Origin: Acidobacteriota bacterium
Lineage (GTDB): Bacteria; Acidobacteriota; Thermoanaerobaculia; Gp7-AA8
Length of the DNA stretch: 64,000 bases
NCBI GenBank assembly: GCA_019244185.1
Contig: JAFATB010000023.1
Span: forward strand, 1 to 64,000
Direction: 5' to 3'
Shown: piece after piece, positions 18,056 to 27,310 of the stretch
How positions within the stretch are numbered: the first letter of the stretch is position 1
Layout of the letters: every line of letters begins with the position of its first letter
Notes under the pieces: generated by a model
Told to the model about the DNA's origin: nothing
The model's input: the letters and a program-made list of their open reading frames with translations, nothing else
The model's database searches: none
Program-made: the position numbers and the translations under genes

Positions 18056-21000
18056 ATGGTGAACGTGAAACGCCTCATCATCGCCGCTGTCGTTGCGTCC
18101 GGCTTGCTGCTGGCCGGCGGACGCGCATCGGCGCAGACGATCTTCGTCAGTGACTCGTTCACCGTCGCGGCGAACCAGACGCTGCAGTCGCACACGCCGA
18201 ACATCGGCGGCGCCTGGACGAACTTCTTCGGCGGCACGCTCACCATCAACGCCGCCGCCGACAACCTCAGAAACACGAACGCGGCGGACTGGAGCATCTA
18301 CGCGAACGGCGCGACGCCGCCCTCCGCCGAATACGTCGTCGGCGCGAAGGTGACGTTCACGAACGCGAGCGCGACGAACCAGATCATGCTGTTCGGCCGC
18401 GGCGACCTCGCGTTCAACTCCGGATACGTCGTCGAGCTCAGCGGCGACGGGGTGGTGTCGCTGGTCTACTACCAGAGCTCCACGCGCAACGTGATCACGT
18501 CGACGACCATCGCCGGCTTCACGCTCAACACGGTGCACACGGTCGCGCTCTACATCCGCAACGCGCGCAAGGAAGTGTTCATCGACGGCGTCTCCCGCGG
18601 TTTCACGACCACGAACAACCTCGTCACGACCGCCGGCGTCGTCGGCCTGACCATGCAATCGCGCAACGTCGGGGAAGTCATCCTCGACGATTACTACGCC
18701 GGCACGTTCGCGCCGACGCTCGCGCGCACGTTCGACGCGACCGCGGTGCACGACCATGCGTCCGCGCGCACGCTGCTCACCTGGCGCACCACCGGCGAGG
18801 TCGAGAACCTCGGCTACCGCGTCTGGCGCGAGCTGAACGGCCGCCGGCAATTGCTGACGAAGTCGCCCGTCGCCGGCTCGTCGTTCCTCGCCGGCGCGAC
18901 GACCACGCTCGGCGCCGGCAACACGTATCGCTGGCTCGACGCGACCGCGCGCCGCGACGCGCGTTACGTCGTCGAGGAAATCGACCTGCACGGCCGCAGC
19001 GTCTGGCACGGTCCGTACGCGGCGGAAGCGGGCGCGATCGATTCGCGCGTTGCGGTGTCGCGCGTGCTGTCGGAGCTGACGCGCACGTCACCGTCGATGT
19101 CCGCGACGCCGCATCCCGCCGCGCAGGAAACATCGAGCGCCCCGCGCCGCCGTGCGGTGCAGCCCGGCAGCACGCAACTGCAGCAGTACGCGCTCGCCGC
19201 GTCGAACGCCGTGAAGATCTCGGTCGCGACGCGCGGCTGGTATCGCGTGACCGGCAGCGAACTCCTCGCCGCGGGACTCGACGCGAACACCGATCCGCGC
19301 ACGCTCGCGCTGTACGAAGACGGACTGCAGGTTCCGATCACTGTCGAAGGCGACGACGACGGGAAGCTCGACGCGCAGGACGCGATCCGCTTCTACGGCA
19401 TCCCGCTCGACAGCGCGTGGTCCGCCGCGCGCGTCTACTGGCTCGCCGCGGGGCAGCCATCGCCGAAACGGATCGCGCACGCCGCGACGAGCGCGACGTC
19501 GAACGCGCAGACGACGTACGCGGCGACGCTCGTGCGCCGCGACAAGACGATCTTCTTCCCCGGCCTCACCACCGACGACGGCGACGGCTTCTTCGGACCG
19601 ATCGTGAACGGCGACGCGCCGACGACGCAACAACTCGACGTCACGAGCGTCGCGCCGTCGACGCCCGCGCGCATCACGGTCGTGCTGCAGGGCGGCGCGA
19701 ACATCGCCGGTCAGCCGCACCACGTCGACGTCTCCTTCAACGGCACCTACCTCGGCACGCTCGACTACGTCGGCTTCGACCGCGCGACGTCGACGTTCGC
19801 ATTGGACGCCGGCGCGCTCCGCGAAGGTGCGAACGAAGTGAAATTCTCGACCAGCGGCGGCAGCGAGGACGTGAGCGTCGTCGAGTCGGTGACGATCGAC
19901 TACACGCGCATCGATCAGGCGGTCGACAATCGCCTCGAGCTCTCCGTCGACGGCGGCCGCACCGCGCGCATCAGCGGCTTCACGGGGAGCGACATTCGCG
20001 TGCTCGACGTGACCGATCATCGCAATCCGATCGAGCTCGACGCGACGCGCGACGGCGACGCGGTGCTCGTCACGCCATCCGGCGCGGGCGCGCATCTCCT
20101 CGTCGTGCAGAGCGCCGATCGTTTTCTCAACGCGGAGAAGGTCGAGGCGAACGCGCCGTCTTCGCTGCACGGCGCCGCGGGCGCGGACGTCATCATCGTC
20201 ACGCATCCCGATTTCGCCGCCGCCGTCGAGCCGCTGCGCGCGTTGCGCGAGTCGCAGGGACTGACGACGCTCGTGGCGACGACGACCGACATCTACGACG
20301 AGCTGAGTTTCGGCGCGAAAGACCCGCACGCGCTGCGCGCGCTCTTCGAGGCGTCGCGCAAGTGGGCGACGGTGCCGCGGTACATCGTGCTCGTCGGCGA
20401 CGCGACGTTCGACAGCCGCAACTACATCGGCGGCGGCGCCGCGGACTTCGTGCCGACGAAGCTCGTGCCGACGAGTCTCATCCGCACCGCGAGCGACTCG
20501 TGGTTCACCGACTTCGATTTCGACGGCGTCTCCGAGATCAGCATCGGACGCCTGCCCGCGCGCAGCAGCGACGAGGCCGCGGTGATGGTGCAGAAGATCG
20601 TCGCGTACGAAACGGCCGCGCCGAACGCCGACTGGACGAACCGCGCGGTGCTCGTGTCCGACGCCGATCCCGCGGTCGACTTCACCGGCAACATCGCCGC
20701 GTTGCGCGATCCGCTGCCGGAGAACGTGCAGGTGGAGGAAGTGAACGTCGCTTCCGAAGGCGCGACCGCCGCGCGCTCGCGTCTCCTCGAAGCGTTCGAC
20801 TCAGGCGCGCTGCTGATCGGCTTCGCCGGTCACGGCTCGGTCGAGGAGTGGACCGCGGCGAGCCTCTTCTCCCGGACCGACGCGCTCGCGCTCGACAACG
20901 GCGCGCGTCTCCCGCTCGTGATCGCGCTGACGTGCCTCAACGGCTACTTCCACGACGTCGTGAGCGACAGCCTCGCCGAGGCGCTGCTGCGCGCGCCGAA

Positions 21001-21217
21001 CGGCGGCGCGATTGCGGTGTGGGCGTCGTCGGGACTCACGGAGACGCGGCCGCAGGAAGCCGCGGCGGACGCGCTGTCGTCCGCGCTCTTCCGCAGCACG
21101 GCCGCGCGGATCGGCGACGCGATGATCGATGCGCAGCGCGCCGCGACGGACGCGGACGTGCGCCGCACGTTCCTGCTGTTCGGCGATCCGGCGACGCGGC
21201 TCAATCGCGCGCGGTGA
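18056..21217 (+). CDS. Secreted C25-family (gingipain-like) cysteine peptidase
   Basis: This 1,053-residue exported protein starts with a signal peptide (about 1-26, ending ASA). A concanavalin/LamG-like beta-sandwich follows (about 30-215). Then comes a segment that recurs in the second C25 protein (EVENLGYRVWRELNGRRQ, YVVEEIDLHGRSVWHGP), and a beta-rich prodomain-like region (380-690). The C-terminal peptidase domain carries catalytic His926 in GFAGHGS and Cys960 in LTCLNGYF. It ends abruptly after LLFGDPATRLNRAR, without the T9SS sorting domain of Porphyromonas gingipains. It is divergent from the pilus operon, so the neighbouring secretin system is a plausible exporter (inference). Confidence 0.88.
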   Translation: MVNVKRLIIAAVVASGLLLAGGRASAQTIFVSDSFTVAANQTLQSHTPNIGGAWTNFFGGTLTINAAADNLRNTNAADWSIYANGATPPSAEYVVGAKVTFTNASATNQIMLFGRGDLAFNSGYVVELSGDGVVSLVYYQSSTRNVITSTTIAGFTLNTVHTVALYIRNARKEVFIDGVSRGFTTTNNLVTTAGVVGLTMQSRNVGEVILDDYYAGTFAPTLARTFDATAVHDHASARTLLTWRTTGEVENLGYRVWRELNGRRQLLTKSPVAGSSFLAGATTTLGAGNTYRWLDATARRDARYVVEEIDLHGRSVWHGPYAAEAGAIDSRVAVSRVLSELTRTSPSMSATPHPAAQETSSAPRRRAVQPGSTQLQQYALAASNAVKISVATRGWYRVTGSELLAAGLDANTDPRTLALYEDGLQVPITVEGDDDGKLDAQDAIRFYGIPLDSAWSAARVYWLAAGQPSPKRIAHAATSATSNAQTTYAATLVRRDKTIFFPGLTTDDGDGFFGPIVNGDAPTTQQLDVTSVAPSTPARITVVLQGGANIAGQPHHVDVSFNGTYLGTLDYVGFDRATSTFALDAGALREGANEVKFSTSGGSEDVSVVESVTIDYTRIDQAVDNRLELSVDGGRTARISGFTGSDIRVLDVTDHRNPIELDATRDGDAVLVTPSGAGAHLLVVQSADRFLNAEKVEANAPSSLHGAAGADVIIVTHPDFAAAVEPLRALRESQGLTTLVATTTDIYDELSFGAKDPHALRALFEASRKWATVPRYIVLVGDATFDSRNYIGGGAADFVPTKLVPTSLIRTASDSWFTDFDFDGVSEISIGRLPARSSDEAAVMVQKIVAYETAAPNADWTNRAVLVSDADPAVDFTGNIAALRDPLPENVQVEEVNVASEGATAARSRLLEAFDSGALLIGFAGHGSVEEWTAASLFSRTDALALDNGARLPLVIALTCLNGYFHDVVSDSLAEALLRAPNGGAIAVWASSGLTETRPQEAAADALSSALFRSTAARIGDAMIDAQRAATDADVRRTFLLFGDPATRLNRAR

Positions 21218-21232
21218 GAACGCGCCGCGGCG

Positions 21233-21841
21233 TTACGGCCGCGGCGGCGATACGGGAGCCGGCGGCGTGGCCTGCGGAGTGACGAGAGGCGTCTGCAGCG
21301 TTTGGATCTGTTGCGGAATCTCGGTCATCCGCTTCTCGGCGAGATCCTCGTCGATCTCGTTGCCGTACTGGTCGTCCGAGTCGTCGAACGTGCGCGCCTG
21401 CTCGTTCTGCAGTGTGGTCACCTTCTCCCGGATCTCGGCAGCGCTTGGACCGGTCGGCGGCGCGGGCGACGCTTCCGGCAGATCGGGATCGGTGGGGCGA
21501 TAGATGGGAAGCGCGGCAGTCGGCTCGTTGGCCTGGAACATGTGGCCGCGGCCGACGACGTTGTTGTCGACCATGATGCGGTCGCGGCTGCCGTGACGCG
21601 CGGCGACCGCGCGCTTCGCGGCGCTCACCATCGGCGAATCGCCCGCCTGCACGACCGTGCTCGACGTGAGCGGCGGCGCGGTGGTGGCGTCGGCCGCCGG
21701 AGCGGGAGCCTGCGGACGAACGGCCGGCAGCGCGGTGAACTTCGGCGCCGCGGGTTTCGCCTTCGCTGGCGGCGCCGGCTTCTGCGCGGGGGTCACGGCC
21801 GCTAGCGTAATCGTGAGTGCAACGACGGCGACTTCGTGCAT
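21233..21841 (-). CDS. Secreted Pro/Ala-rich protein of unknown function
   Basis: This 202-residue protein has a short hydrophobic signal (EVAVVALTITLAAVTPA) and a Lys/Ala/Pro-rich segment. A more ordered middle (SAAKRAVAARHGSRDRIMVDN) and an acidic helix near the end (EIREKVTTLQNEQARTFDDS) precede a proline-rich tail. No family is recognised. The ATG at 21841 has GGGAG nine bases upstream; the longer frame overlaps the FimT-like gene. It is the last gene of the minor-pilin operon and converges on the C25 peptidase, with stops 15 bp apart. Confidence 0.6.
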   Translation of the reverse strand: MHEVAVVALTITLAAVTPAQKPAPPAKAKPAAPKFTALPAVRPQAPAPAADATTAPPLTSSTVVQAGDSPMVSAAKRAVAARHGSRDRIMVDNNVVGRGHMFQANEPTAALPIYRPTDPDLPEASPAPPTGPSAAEIREKVTTLQNEQARTFDDSDDQYGNEIDEDLAEKRMTEIPQQIQTLQTPLVTPQATPPAPVSPPRP

Positions 21842-21899
21842 GATCGTTCTCCCAGGGTTCCAGCGTGGCAACAGCCGCGCCGTTCGCGGCATTTCGCGG

Positions 21900-22484
21900 T
21901 CAGAACGACCACTGCTGCCGCAATGCATCGTAGTACAGGATGCGAATCCAGTCGCCGCTGTCCGACGTCCTCACGAGCGCCTCGCGGTCGCCGCTGTGCA
22001 GGTACAGACTGCCCGGGCTGGCCGAGCCGTTCGGACCGAACGAGCAGAGCAGCGACGTCCCATAGCGCACCGCATTCTCGTCCGCGGCGATCCAGGTGCC
22101 GTCGGTGCCGCGCACGCCGCCGCGGATGAAGCCGGGCAGCGCGCCCTGGTGCGGCGCGAAGAGCACCTCCGGCCCGCGCACTTTGCGGTCGATGCCTTGT
22201 GCGATGTCGGCTACGAGGACGCCGTCGCCGTCGCCGTCCTCGTACACGCCCGCCAGCCAGGTGCCGTCGATGTTCTGAAAGCGAACCGCACAATGCGTCT
22301 GCAGCGCCATCGCGTGCTCGCGCGTCATCGTCATCAGCGTCGTCACGCGCGAGACCGACTGCTTCAATGCTGCTTCCGAGGCGAGACTGGCGAATGCCGG
22401 CACCACCACTCCCGCGAGCATGCCGGCGATGGCCACGGCCACGATCAATTCCGCGAGGGTTTGTCCGTTCTGTGAGTTCTCCAT
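21900..22484 (-). CDS. FimT/GspH-like minor prepilin
   Basis: This 194-residue minor pilin or pseudopilin has leader MENSQNG, then mature QTLAELIVAVAIAGMLAGVV. Glu is at +5 as required, but +1 is Gln instead of the usual Phe or Met, which may affect N-methylation. The globular domain has the GspH features TTLMTMTREHAMALQTHCAVRF and a late RILYYDALRQQW. GGAGG lies just upstream of the ATG. About 120 bp separates it from the next upstream gene; that gap contains a GGCGCGC/GCGCGCC hairpin. Confidence 0.85.
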   Translation of the reverse strand: MENSQNGQTLAELIVAVAIAGMLAGVVVPAFASLASEAALKQSVSRVTTLMTMTREHAMALQTHCAVRFQNIDGTWLAGVYEDGDGDGVLVADIAQGIDRKVRGPEVLFAPHQGALPGFIRGGVRGTDGTWIAADENAVRYGTSLLCSFGPNGSASPGSLYLHSGDREALVRTSDSGDWIRILYYDALRQQWSF

Positions 22485-22605
22485 GCGTTCCTCCGGAGAG
22501 GGAGGAATGCATGGGGAAGATCACGGCGCGCTCGCGCGCCAAGTTGCTGACGCGCAACGGCTAACGCGATTCAGAGCGTTGCCGCGAACGTCAAAAAATC
22601 TTGCG

Positions 22606-23712
22606 TCACATGGTCTGTCGTGAGGCGGCGATGACTTCGGCCTCTTCGGAGTCCCAGCCGACGCCGCGGACTTCGTTCGTGGCGCGCGCCCGCATCTGCG
22701 CGCCGCTGTAGTTCGCCATGACGACCAGACGCGCGAGCGTTCGCTGCGTCGGTCCGACGCCGACGATCTTGATCTCGAGGCCCGACGGGAACAGCGGCGC
22801 GGCGCTGTTGTAGCTCGCGTACAGCGGAATGCGATGGCGGATCGGGAACTCTTCCGTCGTCGATTTGCGGAAGCCGATCGAGTAGTCGATCTTGCCCGTG
22901 ATCGAGCCGCCTGTGAAATCGCGCTCCAGCGACTTCGTGTCGACGCGCGTGAGAACGGTGGCGTTGTTCACCGTCCACTTGCCGAGGTTCGCGCCGGCGG
23001 TGGTGAGGTCATAAAAGGCCGCGGTGATGTCCGTGCCCGGTGTCGGGTCCCATGACTTGGTGAGGCCGTTGGCCGCGAGGTAGGCGACGATCTGCGACTT
23101 TTGCGTGGCGGAGAAGGAACCGCCCGTCCCGATCAGCGGATTGAGCTGGAAGTAATCGGCGAATTCGACGCTGCGGAAGCGCACGATGTCGATCGGCGTG
23201 AGCGTGCGCGCGAAGCGGCGGCTGGTGTCGGGCCGCAGGTAATAGAGCTCGAACCGGTAGCGGTCGATCGGGAACGGCACAGTCGCCGTCGACGCGTCAT
23301 TGTCGTGATCGTAATTGACGAACACGGGCGGGAGCTGCCGCGCGATGAGCAGACAGTTGCCGACTTGCGGCGTGGCGGGATCGTCTGGCGCGATCTGCGT
23401 TTCGGAAACGACGACCACCGGCAGGCGGGTATTGCCGAGCGGCGTGAAATCGGACGGGATCTGCGACGCGATGCGGGTGTAATACGACTGACCGATCGTG
23501 TCGTTGCTGAACACCGTGCGCGAATGAAGCACCGCGACCTGGAGGATGTTCACCGGCCGCTGGGCGAGCGTCGTGAGCGAGTTGCGCCCTTCAATGCGCA
23601 TCGCCGTGCGCATCGACTCGCCGATGATGCCGTACGCGGCCAGGATGGCCACCCCGACGATGGCCACCACCACGATCAGTTCGGCGAGCGAATAGCCGCG
23701 TTCCCGTCTCAT
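22606..23712 (-). CDS. PilW/GspJ-like minor prepilin
   Basis: This 368-residue prepilin has leader MRRERG, mature YSLAELIVVVAIVGVAILAAYG, and Glu at +5. The large C-terminal domain is beta-rich and includes RFELYYLRPDTSRRFARTLTP and NSAAPLFPSGLEIKIVGVG. Position and size fit a PilW or GspJ minor subunit. It overlaps the giant prepilin gene by ATGA, so the two are probably made in a fixed ratio. Confidence 0.82.
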   Translation of the reverse strand: MRRERGYSLAELIVVVAIVGVAILAAYGIIGESMRTAMRIEGRNSLTTLAQRPVNILQVAVLHSRTVFSNDTIGQSYYTRIASQIPSDFTPLGNTRLPVVVVSETQIAPDDPATPQVGNCLLIARQLPPVFVNYDHDNDASTATVPFPIDRYRFELYYLRPDTSRRFARTLTPIDIVRFRSVEFADYFQLNPLIGTGGSFSATQKSQIVAYLAANGLTKSWDPTPGTDITAAFYDLTTAGANLGKWTVNNATVLTRVDTKSLERDFTGGSITGKIDYSIGFRKSTTEEFPIRHRIPLYASYNSAAPLFPSGLEIKIVGVGPTQRTLARLVVMANYSGAQMRARATNEVRGVGWDSEEAEVIAASRQTM

Positions 23713-26700
23713 GACGTTCTCCTGACGTACGCCGTGAACTGATGATACGAGTAGTGCAGGCTGAAATTACTGCGATACGCCTCGACCCGGATGATGACGT
23801 TCCCCTCGGGGAAATCACTGGACGGCGTGTTCAGCGTGTACGTGGTCGTGCCGGTGAGGATGCGCGAGTCGCCGGCTGGGAGTCGCTGGCCGATGGGCCA
23901 GGCCGTGCCGGCCGTGCCGTCCTGGACGAATTTCCACGTGCTGCCGTTGTCCTGACTGAACAGTACCTGGTATTGCACGGCCTGCGTCTCACTGAACGTA
24001 TTGCTGTAGGAAGGCGTGTATTTCTGGCCGTCCCAGCGTTTCCAGCTGAGCGACCAGTTGATGAGGATATTGGCCGGATCGACGATCTGCGTGGACGGAT
24101 TCGGATCGACGAGCTGTACGCGCGGCAACTGCACGATACGGAACGGGCAGCCCGTGCACGACTCCGTGCCCGCGTAGAGACCGGCGTCCATGTAACTGTG
24201 AATGAGGCTGAGGAACGACCAGCGCGCAATGAACGCCGTACCGGAGTCGCCGGTCGGACTCAATCCATTGACGACGACGAAGGCCACGCGGTTCGTGGTG
24301 GTGTTTCGCAGCGAGATCAGTGCGCTGGCGCGGCGGTTGTTGTACGGATGCCGGTAGAACTCGCCGACCTCGGTCATGGTGTGCGTCGGCCCGTAGGCGG
24401 TATTGAGGAAGTCCTCCGGATTGTCGCCCGTCATGTTTAGATTGATATCAAAGGGGCGGTTCGACGGGATCGGATTGAGGAGCGGATAGTTGTAGCCGCT
24501 CGTCGCTCCCGCCATTTCCGTGCCCTCGTTGTACGGCGACGTCGTGGCCGTACTGGTGAGGTTCGCGAGATTGTCGTTCGGATCGTGGTGGAACGTGGAT
24601 GACGCGCTGCCCGCCCAGAAGAGCGTCGTGCACCCCTTGCGTGCCGTACGCCGGAGAGCATCGATGAACGTCGTTCCGGGGGGCAGCGTGTTGTTGGTCG
24701 TCGGATTGATCGCCGAGCGGAGGACGCGCACGAACGAACTTGAACTGGTGCCCGTGGGAAGGTTGCCGGTTGTGCCATATCCCGACCCGCCGCTGTACTG
24801 ATCGTCGGGATAGAGCTCTCCCAGCCAGCTCATGCCCCACCAATAGTCGGTGGAGGTCAGGCCGGAGCCGTATTGACGGATCACCTTGACGCCACCCGGC
24901 GAGATGATCGACTGCTCCGTCGAGTTGCCGCCGGAGCCGGTAAACGGCTTGCTGGAAACGGGGATGCTGTTGGGGAATCGGTTGGCGTCGTCATATCCGA
25001 TCTCGCCGCCGATGCCGATGTAGTAGTACGAGAAGCCGGTCATCGTCGTGAAGAGGGCACGGGAGGAGACGATCGCCGTTCTCAGGATTTGATAGGCGCG
25101 CGGGACGTCGATCTCCAGGTATCCGTCGCCTGAATCCCAGCCGCCGTTATTGTAGACGGCGTCGTTTTTGATCCCCAATCCGTTGTTGTGGTAAAGGCCC
25201 CAATCGCCCTCATGGTTGCCATCGGTGCTGTCCTCCATGTCGTCGAAATAAGGATTGAACCCCATTCCGAGCGGACTGTTGGCGGTGGCGCCGGCAAACC
25301 CTTTCTTGAGGTCCGCGTAGGGACAATGACGCGGATCGCCGATGAACTGAAAGCGCTCCGTGATCGGCAGGTTCGGCGGATTCGCCTCAGTACCGTCTCC
25401 GTAGAGCCAGGTATTCGTGCCCCGCCAGAGGTACGTAACGGAATGATTCATCGGCTGAACTTCCGTCGGATACTCGTGCGACTCGGGCAGTCCGTCTATG
25501 CCGGTCGGCTCGCCGATCGACGTCTCGATCTGCAGGTGCGTATTGATCGGCTGCGACGCGGCAGTGAGAGTGCTGTTCAACGTCGCCGCGTTGATGTGAA
25601 TCTTCCAGCGCGCCGTGTTCTTCTCTCCCGTTGTTGAATTGTCGGTGAGATCGACCGAAAACGGGGTTGTGCCACCGGACACGTTTTCGACCGGCGACGG
25701 GATGTAATTCATGTTGTAGAACCTGGCGGTCGAAGCGAGCCCTTGCCGGTTGCTGGTGCCGCAGTTGCTGTTGGTGCACTGCAATGCTCGATAAGGAGTC
25801 CTGTACAACTTGATCAACGTGCTGCCGGCGACATAGTTGACGGTGGCATACATTCGGTTCGGGGTCGGGAGGGAACTGGGGCCAGTGGGGGCTGTGCTCC
25901 AGACGTAATCCCATGTCCCGGTCGCGGCCGCGCCGGTCTGCGTGGTGCCGCCCTCCAGCCTTTGAACCGAAACCGCTCCTCCTGTCAGATTGACGCCGCG
26001 GATGACGACGCAGATGGGCGTGTTCGCGCCGAGGAACGCGTCCTGATCGTTGCCGCCCTTCTTCCCGGCGACCGTCTCGTACGCGTACACGCGCAGGTTC
26101 ATGTCGGTGCCGGTGTCGTAGGCGAGATATTCCGGATGCGTGACGGCGCGGATGTAGCGGAGGTCGGGGCTGGAGGTCTGGCCCGGCACTTTCGCCGCGT
26201 CGGAGTAATTGCGGATGGGCGGGAAGGGAAAGAGCTCGCCGTGAAGGTTGATGATGATCGCGTTCGTGTATTTCGACGGATTCATCACCATGTCGTCGAG
26301 GAGCAGGCGATAGGTCGGCTCCTCGTCTTTGTAGGCTTTATCGCCGGAGGCGTTGGTGGCTGCAACGCGGCTGTCGTACAGCGCCTTTTCGTCGTAAAAG
26401 CGCATCGCGTGGTTGTACTGGTCCGCGAGCGCGTATGGATTTGGATTATCGGCGCTGTAGTCGTTAGGAAGGGAAGGGGTGTCGTCCGTGCGGATGTTCG
26501 CCTGGAAATCCGCGGCCGAATAATAGGCGGCGATGCCTGGAGGGTTCGCCGTGGAACTGCTCGGTAATTTCCCGGGATAGAAATAGACGCTGTTGATGTC
26601 CGCGTAGGAGTCGGCCACGGTATTGATGTACGGCCGGTATTCGAGATCGCGTCCGTAGGCGAGCTTCGTAATGAGGTGCGTGCGGAATTCGAGCCCGGGG

Positions 26701-27305
26701 TTGCGGGCCTGCAGTTCATTGATTGCGCCGGTGACGGCAGCCTGCAGGTTGACCTTGTAAACCCACCAACCCGGAACGTTCTCGATGGCGATGAGATAGA
26801 CGTCATAGACCTGCGTCGGCGGCGTCACCGTGGATAACGTGCGGATGACGCTCGAGACCTCGGCGATGACGCGCGGCCCGGTCGGCTCGTTCTTGAAGAT
26901 CGTCACCTGCACGCGCCGCACGCCGCGCGTGCTCTGGCCGGCGATCGGTGCCACCGAAATCTGGCGCAGATACAGCCACCGGCCGCGCAGGTTGGTGTTG
27001 CCGCTCAGTTTATCGGCGGGACTGGAAACGTCCTGGATCGTGAGCTCCGGCGGCGTGTTGATGCCGTCGTCGTACGCATCGAGCACGATGAGGCTGCCGG
27101 TCGTCGATTGTGCGACCGACTTGAGCTCCTCCATGATGGCAATGGCCTTCTGTGTGCCGAACTGCCGGTCGGAGTTGAAGCGCGTAAGCCGTTCGGTGGA
27201 GACCGTGAGCGTCGTGCTCGCGAAAATCAGGATCGCAAGGATGGCCACCGCCGCCATCACTTCCACCAGGGTCAAACCGCGTTGCCAGCGACGAGCGATT
27301 CTCAT
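23709..27305 (-). CDS. Giant PilV-like prepilin with an extracellular domain of about 1,150 residues
   Basis: This 1,198-residue protein has an ordinary class III prepilin N-terminus (leader MRIARRWQRG, mature LTLVEVMAAVAILAILIFAS, Glu at +5). It then carries an unusually large secreted domain. The first about 150 mature residues look like a normal PilV/GspI minor pilin. What follows is Asn/Thr/Tyr/Gly-rich with many aromatic residues and few charges, and contains LHGELFPFPPIRNYSD, a CTNSNCG pair and an FHHDPNDN segment. The last about 100 residues resemble a fibronectin-like fold (YQVLFSQDNGSTWKFVQDG). The gene looks less GC-rich than its neighbours. ATG 27305 has GAGG upstream; TTG 27314 overlapping the previous stop is the alternative. 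It is a likely tip adhesin by analogy with large minor pilins or PilY1. Confidence 0.8.
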   Translation of the reverse strand: MRIARRWQRGLTLVEVMAAVAILAILIFASTTLTVSTERLTRFNSDRQFGTQKAIAIMEELKSVAQSTTGSLIVLDAYDDGINTPPELTIQDVSSPADKLSGNTNLRGRWLYLRQISVAPIAGQSTRGVRRVQVTIFKNEPTGPRVIAEVSSVIRTLSTVTPPTQVYDVYLIAIENVPGWWVYKVNLQAAVTGAINELQARNPGLEFRTHLITKLAYGRDLEYRPYINTVADSYADINSVYFYPGKLPSSSTANPPGIAAYYSAADFQANIRTDDTPSLPNDYSADNPNPYALADQYNHAMRFYDEKALYDSRVAATNASGDKAYKDEEPTYRLLLDDMVMNPSKYTNAIIINLHGELFPFPPIRNYSDAAKVPGQTSSPDLRYIRAVTHPEYLAYDTGTDMNLRVYAYETVAGKKGGNDQDAFLGANTPICVVIRGVNLTGGAVSVQRLEGGTTQTGAAATGTWDYVWSTAPTGPSSLPTPNRMYATVNYVAGSTLIKLYRTPYRALQCTNSNCGTSNRQGLASTARFYNMNYIPSPVENVSGGTTPFSVDLTDNSTTGEKNTARWKIHINAATLNSTLTAASQPINTHLQIETSIGEPTGIDGLPESHEYPTEVQPMNHSVTYLWRGTNTWLYGDGTEANPPNLPITERFQFIGDPRHCPYADLKKGFAGATANSPLGMGFNPYFDDMEDSTDGNHEGDWGLYHNNGLGIKNDAVYNNGGWDSGDGYLEIDVPRAYQILRTAIVSSRALFTTMTGFSYYYIGIGGEIGYDDANRFPNSIPVSSKPFTGSGGNSTEQSIISPGGVKVIRQYGSGLTSTDYWWGMSWLGELYPDDQYSGGSGYGTTGNLPTGTSSSSFVRVLRSAINPTTNNTLPPGTTFIDALRRTARKGCTTLFWAGSASSTFHHDPNDNLANLTSTATTSPYNEGTEMAGATSGYNYPLLNPIPSNRPFDINLNMTGDNPEDFLNTAYGPTHTMTEVGEFYRHPYNNRRASALISLRNTTTNRVAFVVVNGLSPTGDSGTAFIARWSFLSLIHSYMDAGLYAGTESCTGCPFRIVQLPRVQLVDPNPSTQIVDPANILINWSLSWKRWDGQKYTPSYSNTFSETQAVQYQVLFSQDNGSTWKFVQDGTAGTAWPIGQRLPAGDSRILTGTTTYTLNTPSSDFPEGNVIIRVEAYRSNFSLHYSYHQFTAYVRRTS

Positions 27306-27310
27306 GGGTA

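Noticed and set aside
21205..21245. Terminator between the small C25 gene and the convergent secreted protein gene
   Set aside because: A GC-rich hairpin (CGCCGCGG with CCGCGGCG) is present but no T-run follows on either strand, so I do not call it.
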